NCBI RefSeq assembly: GCF_017916275.1
Contig: NZ_JAFMST010000006.1
Span: 1 to 64,000, forward strand
From: Rubellimicrobium arenae
GTDB taxonomy: Bacteria; Pseudomonadota; Alphaproteobacteria; Rhodobacterales; Rhodobacteraceae
Direction: 5' to 3'
DNA length: 64,000 nt
Under the pieces are notes generated by a model that was not told where the DNA came from, searched no databases, and saw only the letters and a list, made by a program, of their open reading frames with translations. Made by a program: the position numbers and the translations under genes. This document shows positions 51,402 through 60,358 of this stretch, one piece after another. Position 1 is the first letter of the stretch. Each line of letters begins with the position of its first letter.

Positions 51402-51686
51402 TCAGTCGTCCGAGACAGCGCCGGCCGGTCTCAGGATGGCCCAGCCCAGCTCCAGCAAAAGCAGCCCGACCGGGACCGCCGCGAACAGCTCGGACGGCGG
51501 AACGCCAAGGCCCTGCGCCAGGATGGCGAGGATCAGCAGGCCGCCCGCCAGCGCGGCGCGCACACAGAACTCGTAGAAGAGCCCCACCGCCGTGAGCGGC
51601 CGGCCCGAGCCGGTCGCCCCCAGGACCATCCCGGACGGAAGAGCCACCGCCAGGATGAGGCAGGTGTAAAGATTGGTCTGGATCAT
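51402..51686 (-). CDS. Small membrane protein, unknown function
   Basis: A 94-aa protein with three hydrophobic segments (about residues 5-22, 38-60 and 64-86) and no recognised family. It converges on the RND pump gene, with 66 nt between stops. The ribosome site is weak. Three evenly spaced helices in so short a frame favour a real gene, but without homologues in view this stays moderate. Confidence 0.55.
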   Translation of the reverse strand: MIQTNLYTCLILAVALPSGMVLGATGSGRPLTAVGLFYEFCVRAALAGGLLILAILAQGLGVPPSELFAAVPVGLLLLELGWAILRPAGAVSDD

Positions 51687-51871
51687 GTTTCGCGCCGGAA
51701 AGCCCTGAGCTTCATCCGGCGCGGTCTAAGCCGGCATCTCGGCAGGAATGCGGCAGGCAACGGACGCCCTCTGCACCAAGAGCGCCCTTCATCGCCGGCC
51801 GGCAGCGAAGCAGGCCGACGAAGCCCAGGCCCCCGCGGCCGGCCGTGTCGCCGAAAGGCCGGCCTGTTCCC

Positions 51872-52834
51872 TCAGCCGGGCTTGTAGTCGCGGGTGGCCT
51901 CCGGGTCCTCGGTCGAGGCGGGCAGCGAGGCCAGCTCCTCCCACAGGGCCTCCGGGATCTCGGTGGCGGCCCAGTCCAGCGTCTCGGACACGCGCTCGGG
52001 CTTGGACACGCCCACGATGGTCGAGGCGATCCGCGGGTCCCGCATGGAGAACTGCAACGCCGCCGCCCCCACCGGGATCCCGTGACGCGCACAGGTCGCC
52101 TCGATCCGGCGCACGGGCTCGAGAGCCTCCTCGCTCGCCTCCTGGTAGGTGATCCGCGGCATCACCGCGCTTCCCTTGGCCAGCACCCCGCTGGCGTAGG
52201 GTGCCGCGTTGAAGATCGTGATGCCCTTGGCCCGAGCCTCGTCGAACATGGCATCCGCCGCCCGGTTCAGGAGCGTGTAGCGGTTGTGGCTGATGAGCAC
52301 GTCGAAGGGCCAGTCGCGCAGGATGGGCAGCATCAGGTCCACCGGCCCCATGGCCAGGCCGACCGCCTGGGCGAGCCCCTCCTCCTTCATGCGGAACAGC
52401 TCATCGAGGGCGCCGCCGGTTCCGGTGATCTCGCCCAGGTCGCGGGCGTGCTCGGGGTCGTGCAGGTGAAGGACCTGGATCCGGTCGAGCCCCAGTCGCT
52501 CCAGGCTTTCTTCAACGGACCGGCGCGCCCGGGCAGCGTCGAAGCGGCCGGTGTCCATGTCGCGATCAAGCTTGGTGGAAATCACGAAGCCGTCGGGCAG
52601 GCCGCCCCGCTCGCGGATCGCGGCGCCGATGCGCTGCTCGCTCCGCCCCATGCCATAGTTGTTGGACGCATCGAGGACGTTCACCGGCCCGTCGAAGATC
52701 GCGTGCAGGGTGGCGCGGGCCCGCTCCTCGCCGACTTCGTAGCCGTAGGTGTCGGGCATGTTGCCCAGGCCCGAGGTGCCGAAGCAGATCTCGGTCACTT
52801 CAAGCCCGGTCTGTCCGAGGGGGCGGCGTTTCAT
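51872..52834 (-). CDS. Aldo/keto reductase (D-threo-aldose/L-fucose dehydrogenase-like)
   Basis: A 320-aa NAD(P)H-dependent TIM-barrel oxidoreductase. The opening MKRRPLGQTGLEVTEICFGT and the catalytic tetrad are visible: Asp and Tyr in LDASNNYGMGRSE, Lys in VISTKLDRD, and His in VLHLHDPEH. The late TIVGVSKPERV is the cofactor-binding turn. The pattern is closest to the sugar dehydrogenase branch (fucose/arabinose/galactose). It lies 106 nt downstream of the FadR-type regulator on the same strand, which may control it as a sugar- or sugar-acid-responsive gene. Confidence 0.92.
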   Translation of the reverse strand: MKRRPLGQTGLEVTEICFGTSGLGNMPDTYGYEVGEERARATLHAIFDGPVNVLDASNNYGMGRSEQRIGAAIRERGGLPDGFVISTKLDRDMDTGRFDAARARRSVEESLERLGLDRIQVLHLHDPEHARDLGEITGTGGALDELFRMKEEGLAQAVGLAMGPVDLMLPILRDWPFDVLISHNRYTLLNRAADAMFDEARAKGITIFNAAPYASGVLAKGSAVMPRITYQEASEEALEPVRRIEATCARHGIPVGAAALQFSMRDPRIASTIVGVSKPERVSETLDWAATEIPEALWEELASLPASTEDPEATRDYKPG

Positions 52835-52940
52835 GAGGCGGCTCCTTGCTGGTGGAAGTTCGCGTGCAGGAGGGCACCGGCCGGGCCCAGGCGCAAGCCC
52901 CCGGATCCTCCTGCGCCGGCGGTCCGATCGAACCGGAGCG

Positions 52941-53708
52941 TCACAAGGCGGCGTGGTCCTGCCGATAAAGGGTGTTGGCGCGGTTCAGGTGCTCGGCCAT
53001 GCGGCCCACCGCCAGGTCCGGATCTCCGGCCTCCAGGGCGTCCACGATGCGGCTGTGCTCCTCGATGGTCAGCCGTTCGAGGCCCGGGCTTCGCACCCGG
53101 TCGACATGAAAGTAGGCGAGCCAGTCGAAAAGAGCCCCGCAGAGGGCCGCCAGCACAGGGTTTCCGGTCATCAGTGCGATGGCCTTGTGGAAGTCGCCGT
53201 CGAGCCGCAGGAAGGCGTCGTAGGCGATCCCGGTCGGCCAGCCGGCCTCGGACCCTTCGCGCCACTGTTCGCGCTGGACCTTGGCGGCGTCCATGGCCCC
53301 GATGAGGTCGCGCAGGTGCTGGATGCGCTCGGGCCTGGGGACCAGCGCCGCAAGGCGCACCATCTCCTTCTCGAAGACGAGGCGGGCATTCTTGAAATGG
53401 TCGAAGGTGTCCCCGGAGTAGGTCAGCGTGTGGCGCATCGTCTCGCCCATGTCGCGGATGACCTGCTCCAGCGTCGGCTGCCGCACGCGGGGACGGCCGC
53501 CGTGCCGGATCTCGACCAGACCCATCCGCTGCAGGTTCTGCATGGCCTCGCGGATGGTGACGCGACCGACCGACATCGCCGTCATCAGTTCGCGTTCGGA
53601 AGGCAGGAGATCCCCGGGGCGCAACTCGCCCTCCCGGATCCGGGCCAGCAGATGCGCCTGCACATGGTCGGCGCGCTTCGTTCGGGCGGGCTGGTCGGCA
53701 CTGGTCAT
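52941..53708 (-). CDS. GntR/FadR family transcriptional regulator
   Basis: A 255-aa regulator. The winged helix (residues about 13-80) includes GELRPGDLLPSERELMTAMSV and GRVTIREAMQNLQRMGLVEI, and the rest is an FCD-type helical effector domain with metal-binding His (e.g. DGDFHKAIA). I start it at 53708 (MTSADQPART). A 13-nt palindrome covers this start codon, so binding would block its own transcription or translation. The aldo/keto reductase downstream suggests a sugar-acid ligand; this is inference. Confidence 0.9.
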   Translation of the reverse strand: MTSADQPARTKRADHVQAHLLARIREGELRPGDLLPSERELMTAMSVGRVTIREAMQNLQRMGLVEIRHGGRPRVRQPTLEQVIRDMGETMRHTLTYSGDTFDHFKNARLVFEKEMVRLAALVPRPERIQHLRDLIGAMDAAKVQREQWREGSEAGWPTGIAYDAFLRLDGDFHKAIALMTGNPVLAALCGALFDWLAYFHVDRVRSPGLERLTIEEHSRIVDALEAGDPDLAVGRMAEHLNRANTLYRQDHAAL

Positions 53709-53713
53709 ACCAG
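53701..53713. promoter_or_regulatory. FadR-type operator over the regulator's own start codon
   Basis: CTGGT-CAT-ACCAG, a perfect 5+3+5 palindrome. It is close to the FadR consensus core CTGGTCnGACCAG. The central CAT is the complement of the regulator's start codon. Confidence 0.6.
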
Positions 53714-54070
53714 AACTTATGACAACCCTGCGACTCAGGGCAAGATGGCGCCTCGGGGTCCGGTGCAAAGCCACAGCGTGGATCATCCAGACCCAGAGAT
53801 AGGACCAGTCCGAGTTTTCCGACCGTCGTTGCCAGTCCGGGTCTCACGGCCGGACATCGCGCGGAAGCAAGACCGGACGTTTCGGCCCGCAGTCGAAGCC
53901 CGGCCAGGGTGGCGCGAGACCTGCATCCAAGTGATCCGGCGACCTCGCCTCGGCTCCGGGCGCGGTCCTTCGGACGAGCCCGAGCCTGAGGCGCCCGAGC
54001 TCGTCATTCAGCCGTCATGCCGGTGGATTGCCCTCGACCCCGTTCGACAGGGCGCGCCGTGGGCAACAGC
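53714..54070. other. Intergenic stretch without a recognised gene
   Basis: This 357-nt interval precedes the FadR-type regulator and should hold its promoter. A TTATGACAACC segment near 53717-53728 is AT-richer than the rest. I find no reading frame with family features and no clear terminator for the SDR gene that ends at 54071. Confidence 0.45.
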
Positions 54071-54928
54071 TCAGATGAACGGCGTGCCCCCCGTGACCGC
54101 GATCGTCGCGCCCGAGGTGTAGCTGGACAAGGGATCCGCGAGCATCACATAGGCCGTCGCAAGCTCGGCCGGCTGCGCGGGGCGCTTCATGGGCGACTGC
54201 TGCCCGAAGTTCTTGACCTTTTCGGCGGGCATGGTCGAGGGGATCAGCGGCGTCCATACCGGCCCCGGCGCCACGCAGTTCACCCGGATGCCCTTTTCCG
54301 CCACCATCTGGGCAAGGCCCATCGTGAAGTTCTGGATCGCCCCCTTGGTGGTCGCGTAGGCCAGGAGCTGCGGGCTCGGCTTGTCGGCATTGACCGAGGT
54401 GGTGTTGATGATGGCGCTGTTCGGCTTCATGTGCGGGACGGCAGCCTTGGCCAGATAGAACATCGCATGGATGTTCACCCGGAAGGTCAGTTCCCATTCC
54501 TCGTCGGGGATCTCGGTGATCTCCTCGAAGGTCGCCTGATGGGCGGCGTTGTTCACGAGGATGTCGATCCCGCCCAATTCGGACAGGGCCCGATCGACGA
54601 TGGCGCGGCAGTGCTCGGCGTGCTGGATGTCGCCGGGGACCACGACGGCCTTGCGCCCGGCCGCCTCGACCAGGCGGCGCGTCTCCTCCGCCTCGTCATG
54701 CTCGCTGAGATAGGAGATCAGCACGTCCGCGCCCTCCCGCGCGAAGGCGAGCGCGACCGCCCGGCCGATGCCGCTGTCCGACCCGGTCACGATGGCCTTC
54801 AATCCCTCGAGCCGGCCCGAGCCACGGTAGCTGTCCTCGCCGTGATCCGGCCTGGGATCCATCTGGTCGGTGCGGCCCGGCATGGGCTGCTGCTGGTCGG
54901 GGAACGGGGGGGTGGGGTAGTCCTTCAT
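54071..54928 (-). CDS. Stress-associated SDR family oxidoreductase (YghA-like)
   Basis: A 285-aa short-chain dehydrogenase with a Pro/Gln/Asp-rich N-terminal extension of about 40 residues (PTPPFPDQQQPMPGRTDQMD) typical of YghA/YdaD stress SDRs. The cofactor motif is TGSDSGIGRAVALAFA, with VNNAA, catalytic Ser in NTTSVN and YxxxK in AYATTKGAI. GGAGA precedes the ATG. An exact EcfG-type promoter stands about 38 nt upstream. It is a paralogue of the SDR at 9868-10671, and both share PGPVWTP near the C-terminal third. The physiological substrate is unknown. Confidence 0.92.
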   Translation of the reverse strand: MKDYPTPPFPDQQQPMPGRTDQMDPRPDHGEDSYRGSGRLEGLKAIVTGSDSGIGRAVALAFAREGADVLISYLSEHDEAEETRRLVEAAGRKAVVVPGDIQHAEHCRAIVDRALSELGGIDILVNNAAHQATFEEITEIPDEEWELTFRVNIHAMFYLAKAAVPHMKPNSAIINTTSVNADKPSPQLLAYATTKGAIQNFTMGLAQMVAEKGIRVNCVAPGPVWTPLIPSTMPAEKVKNFGQQSPMKRPAQPAELATAYVMLADPLSSYTSGATIAVTGGTPFI

Positions 54929-54965
54929 GACGGATCTCCACTGAGTCGGTGTTGTCGGGAGCCTG

Positions 54966-54990
54966 AACGGGCGCGGGCGCGGGATGTTCC
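54966..54990 (-). promoter_or_regulatory. EcfG-type promoter of the stress SDR gene
   Basis: On the minus strand GGAAC (54990-54986), a 16-nt spacer and CGTT (54969-54966): an exact consensus match about 38 nt before the ATG at 54928. Confidence 0.75.
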
Positions 54991-55128
54991 TGGGAATCCG
55001 GTCCCGGGCGGCATGGAACAATGGCCCGCCTCCTGGGTTCCGGCGGCATGGCGCTGCGAGCGGGCCCAGGGGCGGATGGCCCGCCTCTGCCGTCCGCAGG
55101 CTCATCCATCGACACGGGGGAGGACCAA

Positions 55129-55335
55129 ATGGGCGCCACCGGGATCGGGATCTCCGAAGGACCGCTCGAGGTCTCGCAAGTCTGGCTGGACGATCTGGTC
55201 GACGAGGAAGCCACCATCGGCATCGACCGCCAGGTGTCCTAGCATGTGCTGGGCGCGGTGCTCTGGTTCGATGGCGAGCATCGCCCGCCGGATCCGGGCG
55301 AGGATGCCGCGCCGCCCCGCCAGCCGGATCTCTAG
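55129..55335 (+). pseudogene. Small frame split by an in-frame amber codon
   Basis: GGGGGAGGA lies just before an ATG at 55129. The frame encodes MGATGIGISEGPLEVSQVW and continues acidic to a TAG at 55240-55242. It then goes on in the same frame as HVLGAVLWFDGEHRPPDPGE to a second TAG at 55333-55335. The downstream part looks like protein (hydrophobic strand, then a Pro/Asp-rich tail). No family is recognised, so whether the first stop is a mutation or the real end (37-aa product) is undecided. Confidence 0.45.
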
Positions 55336-55463
55336 GCCGTGCCGTCCAGCCCTGCGAACGTTTCCGGGATCGGATCGGCGCCGCCGGGGTCGCGCCGCCC
55401 CAGCCTGCCACCTTCCGTCAGGCTTGCCATGGCACCCACATCCTGGACAACGGCGGCCGCCCC

Positions 55464-56132
55464 ATGACCTTCCGTGACCGCAGGGACGCGGGGCGCCGTC
55501 TGGCCGAGGCCCTGCAACAGACCGTTCCCGACCTTGGGGACTCCATCGTGGTCGCCTTGCCCCGTGGCGGCGTCCCGGTCGGCTATGAGGTCGCCCAGGC
55601 GCTCGGAGCGCCGTTGGACGTCCTGATCGTCCGCAAGATCGGCGCGCCGGGCCATCCCGAACTTGGCTTGGGCGCCGTGGTCGACGGATCGCCGCCGCAG
55701 GTGGTGCTGAACTCCTCGGTGATGGACATCGTCAAGCCGTCCCAGGCTCATGTCGATGCGGAGACCCGGCGCCAGATCGAGGAGTTGGAGCGCCGGCGCC
55801 AGGCCTATGTCGGGGACGGCCCACCCCTTGCGACCGCGGATCGCACCGTCATCCTTGTGGACGACGGCATCGCCACGGGTGGAACGGTGCGAGCCGCGCT
55901 CCGGGGACTTGCCCGGTCGCGCGCGGCGCGGCTCGTGCTGGTCGTACCCCTGGCGCCGGCCGAGATCCTCGGCCCCCTCCGGGCCGAGGCGGACGAGGTC
56001 GTCTGCCTCGCCACCCCCGATCCGTTCATCGCCGTCGGTCTTCATTATGTGGACTTTGGCCAGACCACCGACGAGGAGGTCATTGCCCTCCTGGCCGAGG
56101 CCCGCCGGCCCGGGCTGGGCCTGCGATCTTAG
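55464..56132 (+). CDS. Phosphoribosyltransferase family protein
   Basis: A 222-aa protein of the type I PRTase fold. Segments are VALPRGGVPVGYEVAQAL, DVLIVRKIGAPGHPELGLGA and the PRPP loop VILVDDGIATGGTVRAALR, followed by a flood-like helical insertion region (IEELERRRQAYVGD) before the loop. These proteins are often annotated as erythromycin-esterase-associated or PRTase-like; the base or acceptor is unknown. The ATG at 55464 lies in GC-rich sequence with no clear ribosome site, so the start is uncertain. It is convergent with the desaturase gene. Confidence 0.85.
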   Translation: MTFRDRRDAGRRLAEALQQTVPDLGDSIVVALPRGGVPVGYEVAQALGAPLDVLIVRKIGAPGHPELGLGAVVDGSPPQVVLNSSVMDIVKPSQAHVDAETRRQIEELERRRQAYVGDGPPLATADRTVILVDDGIATGGTVRAALRGLARSRAARLVLVVPLAPAEILGPLRAEADEVVCLATPDPFIAVGLHYVDFGQTTDEEVIALLAEARRPGLGLRS

Positions 56133-56184
56133 GTCTGGTCCGCCCTCGCCGACCTCGATGGGCCGAACCCCTGTTTCCCTTCGA

Positions 56185-57321
56185 TCAGGCTGGTTCCCGC
56201 TCGGGGATCGCCTGGTGGAGGTCGAGCCGGTAGGGTCGGGCGGTCGAGGGCAACTGGCGCTGGAGATAGTAGCCCGGCTCGCGGCGCTGGCGCAGGACGG
56301 CCTGCATCATCTCCCGGTAGGCGGCCCAGATGGAGGGGTTCGGCGGCGGCAGGTCGTGCTTGATGACCTCGTGAAGCCGGGGCAGCGCGTGGTAGGGCAC
56401 CATCGGGAACATGTGATGCTCCACGTGGTAGTTCATGTTCCAGTAGATCCAGCGCGAGATCGGATTCATGTAGACGGTGCGCGAGTTGAGACGGTGGTCA
56501 AGAACGTCCTCGGCCAGGCCCCCATGCTGGAGCAGGCCGGTCATCACCATGTGCCAGCAGCCATACATGCGCGGGCCACCGATGATGAGGAAGGGGATCA
56601 CGGCCATCCACCCCATGCCCGCCGCCAAAAGGCCCAGCGCCACGAGCGCGGTCAGAGCATAGATGGTCATGTGGATGCGCGCGGCCAGGATGGCCTTGGG
56701 CCATTCGCTGCGGGGGATGTAGTCCGCCTCGTCGGGCGACAGCACGCCCCGCGCCTGTCGCGCCAGGGCCCGGAAGCTCTGCCAGGCGTCCACCAGCCCG
56801 ACATAGGCCAGCGCCTTGAGGCCGAGCTTGATGGGGTGCATCCAGGCGATCTCGGCGTCGCGGCCCACGATGATCGTGTCGGTGTGGTGGCGGGCATGGC
56901 TCCAGCGCCAGCTGACCGGGTTGCGCATGACCTGGAAGCTGGCGATGTGGTAGACCACGTCGTTCATCCAGCCCGTGCGGAAGGCCGTGCCGTGGCCGCA
57001 TTCGTGCCAGCGCGAGTCGCAGGCGGACCCGTAAAGCACGCCGTAGGCCAGCCAGAAGGGCACCGCCCACCAGCTTCCCCAGAAGTAGATGCCACCCCAG
57101 GCCAGAAGCACATGCAGCGCAATCCAGATCGCCGTGTCGCGGAGGGCCGGTCCATCGCGACGCTGCATAAGTTCCTTCATCACCTTGCGCGGCACCTCCG
57201 TGTGGTACCACTCGGCCGCGGCGAGGCCAGCGGCCACCGCCCGCCGCGATGACTCCCCTGTCAGCCCGTAGTCGCGCGCCGCCGGCGGCGCACCGAACGA
57301 GGAGGTTGGATGCGTGGTCAT
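56185..57321 (-). CDS. Fatty acid desaturase family protein
   Basis: A 378-aa integral membrane di-iron enzyme introducing double bonds into acyl chains or hydroxylating lipids. The three histidine boxes are HECGH, HARHH and HVEHH at about residues 108, 143 and 302, with hydrophobic pairs between them (e.g. WIALHVLLAWGGIYFWGSWW). The length is normal. The upstream 350 nt is AT-richer near the start, with repeated ATGATCG words, and may hold its promoter. No electron-donor gene is adjacent. Confidence 0.92.
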   Translation of the reverse strand: MTTHPTSSFGAPPAARDYGLTGESSRRAVAAGLAAAEWYHTEVPRKVMKELMQRRDGPALRDTAIWIALHVLLAWGGIYFWGSWWAVPFWLAYGVLYGSACDSRWHECGHGTAFRTGWMNDVVYHIASFQVMRNPVSWRWSHARHHTDTIIVGRDAEIAWMHPIKLGLKALAYVGLVDAWQSFRALARQARGVLSPDEADYIPRSEWPKAILAARIHMTIYALTALVALGLLAAGMGWMAVIPFLIIGGPRMYGCWHMVMTGLLQHGGLAEDVLDHRLNSRTVYMNPISRWIYWNMNYHVEHHMFPMVPYHALPRLHEVIKHDLPPPNPSIWAAYREMMQAVLRQRREPGYYLQRQLPSTARPYRLDLHQAIPEREPA

Positions 57322-57668
57322 GATGGAACCTCATGATCGGATTTGCGATGCTATGATCGATTACATCAGAACATGCGGCCGGGCAAATCAAGATTTCGTC
57401 CACAGATGTCGCACCTGCAGGATCTGCTGGCGCCTGACCAGAGCCAAAAGGCAGCGTCCGACGCTTGGCCCCAATCCTGAAGAGGTCAGGAGATCGGCCA
57501 CCGGAGCGCTGGCGATGGGATCGATGCGACCGAGGGACAAGGCATCAGGGGACAGCGGGCGGCGCCCGCCCGGCGCGCGGGCGTCCGAACCTGTCCCGGC
57601 CCGGGCCGGATTGACCCGCCAGCCCCACGCGCGTAGCTGAGGGCCTGCCCCACCAGAGCGGAATGCCG
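57322..57668. other. Intergenic stretch between desaturase and RNase D genes
   Basis: The first 80 nt are AT-richer, with repeated TCATGAT/ATGATCG words, and probably contain the desaturase promoter. The remainder is GC-rich and shows no gene, clear promoter or terminator. Confidence 0.45.
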
Positions 57669-58280
57669 ATGGCCAACCATCTTTACAAAGGCGACCTGCC
57701 GGACGGCCTGGACCTCGGGCCCATGGTCGCCATCGATTGCGAGACGATGGGTCTCGTGCCCGGCCGCGACCGGCTCTGCCTCGTGCAGATGTCCGGGGGT
57801 GACGGCGACTGCCACCTGGTGCAGGTGGCTCGGGGCCAGACCGAGGCGCCGAACCTTTGCCGGATGCTGGCCGATCCCAAGGTGCTCAAGCTCTTCCATT
57901 TCGGGCGCTTCGACATTGCGGCGCTGGATCACGCCTTTGGGGTGCTGGCCGCGCCGGTGTACTGCACCAAGATCGCCTCCAAGCTCGTGCGGACCTTCAC
58001 CGACCGGCACGGGCTCAAGTACCTGCTGCAGGATCTCATCAGCGTGGACATCTCCAAGCAGCAGCAGCAGTCCGACTGGGGGGCCGAGACTCTGACGCCC
58101 GCGCAGCTCGACTACGCGGCCTCGGACGTGCTTCACCTGCACCGGCTCAAGGCCGCCCTCGACACCCTGCTCGCACGGGAGGGCCGGACCGGGATCGCGC
58201 AGGCCTGCTTCGACTTCCTGCCCTATCGCGCCCGGCTCGACCTCGCTGGCTGGCCCGAGATCGACATCTTTGCCCACTGA
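57669..58280 (+). CDS. rnd: Ribonuclease D family 3'-5' exonuclease
   Basis: A 203-aa DEDD-type exonuclease acting on structured RNA 3' ends. It is short for RNase D because it lacks the HRDC domains, as is common in alphaproteobacteria. Exo I is VAIDCETMGL, Exo II is FHFGRFDIAAL and Exo III is QLDYAASDVLHLHRL. I use the ATG at 57669 (MANHLYKGDLPDG). An in-frame ATG two codons earlier (57663) is possible. The stop overlaps the kdsD start, making it the first gene of the kdsD-lpt row. Confidence 0.9.
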   Translation: MANHLYKGDLPDGLDLGPMVAIDCETMGLVPGRDRLCLVQMSGGDGDCHLVQVARGQTEAPNLCRMLADPKVLKLFHFGRFDIAALDHAFGVLAAPVYCTKIASKLVRTFTDRHGLKYLLQDLISVDISKQQQQSDWGAETLTPAQLDYAASDVLHLHRLKAALDTLLAREGRTGIAQACFDFLPYRARLDLAGWPEIDIFAH

Positions 58281-59241
58281 CCCCGCCCGCGCCCGCGCCA
58301 CCGCGACCCGCGTGATCCGGGAGGAGGCGCAGGCCCTGTCGGCGCTGGCCGAAACGCTGGACGGGGGCTTCGTTCGGGCGGTGGAGACGATCCTGGCGGC
58401 CCGCGGACGCGTCATCGTCTCGGGCATGGGCAAGTCGGGCCACATCGCCCGGAAGATCGCGGCCACGCTCGCCTCGACGGGAACGCCGGCGCACTTCGTC
58501 CATCCGGCCGAGGCCTCGCACGGGGATCTGGGCATGATGCTCCGGGGCGATGTGGTCCTGGTGCTGTCCAATTCCGGCGAGACGCCGGAACTCGCCGACC
58601 TCGTGGCGCACACACGGCGCTTCGACATCCCGCTCATCGGAGTGGCGGGACGGGCCGACTCCTCGCTCATGCGCCGGGCGGACATCGGACTCCTGCTGCC
58701 GTCGCTGCCCGAGGCCTGCGGGATCGGCGTCGTGCCCAGCACGTCGACGACGATGATGCTGGCTCTGGGCGACGCCCTTGCCATCGCGCTGATGGAAGCG
58801 CGGGACTTCACGCCGGAGGACTTCCGCGACTACCACCCGGGCGGGCGGCTCGGCGCGCGGCTGACCAAGGTGGCGGCGCTGATGCACACCGGCGACGCCG
58901 TGCCCCTGGTGCGCGAGGATGCGCCCATGACCGAAGCCCTGCTGGTCATCAGCCAGAAGGGGTTCGGCGTGGTGGGCGTCACCGACGCGGGCGGGTGTCT
59001 GAGCGGGATCGTCACCGACGGGGACCTGCGGCGGCACATGGCGGGGCTCCTCGACCGACGGGCGGGCGAGGTGATGACCCGCGCGCCCCGGACGATCGCG
59101 CCCAACGCCCTGGCCGAGGAAGCGGTCAAGCTCATGAACGACCGCCGCATCACCTGCCTGTTCGTCGTGGATCCCCGGGCGCCCGGACGCGTCGAAGGGC
59201 TTCTTCACATCCACGACTGCCTGCGGGCAGGCCTGGGCTGA
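58270..59241 (+). CDS. kdsD: Arabinose-5-phosphate isomerase KdsD/KpsF
   Basis: A 323-aa isomerase that converts ribulose 5-phosphate to arabinose 5-phosphate, the first step of Kdo synthesis for lipopolysaccharide. The SIS domain (about 30-170) has SGMGKSGHIARKIAATL, HPAEASHGDLG and LSNSGETPEL. Two CBS domains follow (about 200-320; MTRAPRTIAPNALAEEA). It begins with TTG 11 nt inside the rnd gene, and its stop TGA overlaps the lptC ATG by 1 nt. It is the Kdo-synthesis member of this outer-membrane operon. Confidence 0.95.
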   Translation: MPTDPARARATATRVIREEAQALSALAETLDGGFVRAVETILAARGRVIVSGMGKSGHIARKIAATLASTGTPAHFVHPAEASHGDLGMMLRGDVVLVLSNSGETPELADLVAHTRRFDIPLIGVAGRADSSLMRRADIGLLLPSLPEACGIGVVPSTSTTMMLALGDALAIALMEARDFTPEDFRDYHPGGRLGARLTKVAALMHTGDAVPLVREDAPMTEALLVISQKGFGVVGVTDAGGCLSGIVTDGDLRRHMAGLLDRRAGEVMTRAPRTIAPNALAEEAVKLMNDRRITCLFVVDPRAPGRVEGLLHIHDCLRAGLG

Positions 59242-59876
59242 TGGCGATGGCCGAGCCCGGCCCGCCCCGCGTTCCCTTCCGCCGCCGGTCCCGCGCGATC
59301 GCCTGGGCCAAGATCCTGCTGCCTTTGGCGGCTCTGGCCCTGCTGTCCACGATGTTCCTCCTGGCGCGCGAGCCCGGAGGACCCGGCGAGATTCCCTTTG
59401 CCCAGATCGAGGAAATCGCCCGCGATCCCCGGATCGATCGCCCGCGGCTGGCCGGAGTGGCCCCGGACGGCACCACCGTCGTCCTGTCGGCGGACCGGAT
59501 CATGCCCGTGGCCGGGCAGCAGGATCTGTACCGCCTGGCCGCGCCGCGCCTCGAGACGGTGAGCGTGGCAGGCGGCGCCGCGACCCTGACGGCCGGCACG
59601 GGCGAGGCGGACGGGCCGTCGCAGCGGCTGCATCTGACCGGAGGCGTGCGCGTCGAAGCATCCAGCGGGCTCGAGGTCGAGACGGCGGATGTCACCGCCG
59701 ATCTCGCCACCGGGACGGCAACCTCGGGACCGGTCACGGCAAGGGCGCCCTTCGGAACCATCACTGCGGACAGCATGGTCCTGACGCAAGGTGAGGGGAA
59801 AGGCGCGCGGCTGGTGTTCAACGGAGGGGTTCGGCTGCTATATCTGCCCCAGGACCCCAGAGCCGAGGCCCCTTGA
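59241..59876 (+). CDS. lptC: LPS export ABC transporter periplasmic protein LptC
   Basis: A 211-aa bitopic protein that receives lipopolysaccharide from the inner-membrane LptBFG complex and passes it to LptA. One membrane helix (ILLPLAALALLSTMFLLA, about 26-43) is followed by a beta-jellyroll of repeated strands. Sequence is weakly conserved in the family, so the call rests on this layout and on the order kdsD-lptC-lptA-lptB. The ATG overlaps the kdsD stop (TGATG). Confidence 0.92.
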   Translation: MAMAEPGPPRVPFRRRSRAIAWAKILLPLAALALLSTMFLLAREPGGPGEIPFAQIEEIARDPRIDRPRLAGVAPDGTTVVLSADRIMPVAGQQDLYRLAAPRLETVSVAGGAATLTAGTGEADGPSQRLHLTGGVRVEASSGLEVETADVTADLATGTATSGPVTARAPFGTITADSMVLTQGEGKGARLVFNGGVRLLYLPQDPRAEAP

Positions 59877-60358
59877 TGAGTTTTCCGCGCGTCATCCTTC
59901 TTGCGGCCGTCCTGATGCCGACTCTGGCGGGGGCGCAGAACGTGGCGCTGGGCGGCCTGTCCGCCGATCCATCGGCCCCGGTCGAGGTCACCTCCGAGTC
60001 GCTGAGCGTGGACCAGGCCACCGGGGCGGCGACCTTCACGGGCAACGTGCTGATCGGACAGGGCGATCTCCGGCTGCAGGCCGGCGAGGTGGAGGTCCGC
60101 TACGATGAGGGCTCGGGGCAGATCGCCCGGCTCCTGGCCTCCGGCGGGGTGACGCTGGCCACCCCGAACGAGGCGGCCGAGGCGCAGGACGCGGATTACG
60201 ACCTGACCGGCCAGACCCTGACGCTGACCGGCGACGTCCTGCTCACGCAGGGGCAAAGCGCGATCTCGGCGGATCGCATGGTGGTGGATCTCGCGGCCGG
60301 AACCGCGCGGATGGAGGGGAACGTGCGCACCGTCCTCCAGCAGCAGGCCAAGCCATGA
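59876..60358 (+). CDS. lptA: LPS transport periplasmic protein LptA
   Basis: A 160-aa periplasmic bridge protein. A signal peptide (ILLAAVLMPTLAGAQ) precedes an OstA-like domain: PVEVTSESLSVDQATGAATF, then NVLIGQGDLRLQAGEVEV and a repeated beta pattern to RMEGNVRTVL. The ATG at 59876 overlaps the lptC stop by 1 nt; a TTG one codon earlier is less likely. The stop overlaps lptB by 4 nt. It forms the periplasmic part of the lipopolysaccharide bridge. Confidence 0.93.
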   Translation: MSFPRVILLAAVLMPTLAGAQNVALGGLSADPSAPVEVTSESLSVDQATGAATFTGNVLIGQGDLRLQAGEVEVRYDEGSGQIARLLASGGVTLATPNEAAEAQDADYDLTGQTLTLTGDVLLTQGQSAISADRMVVDLAAGTARMEGNVRTVLQQQAKP

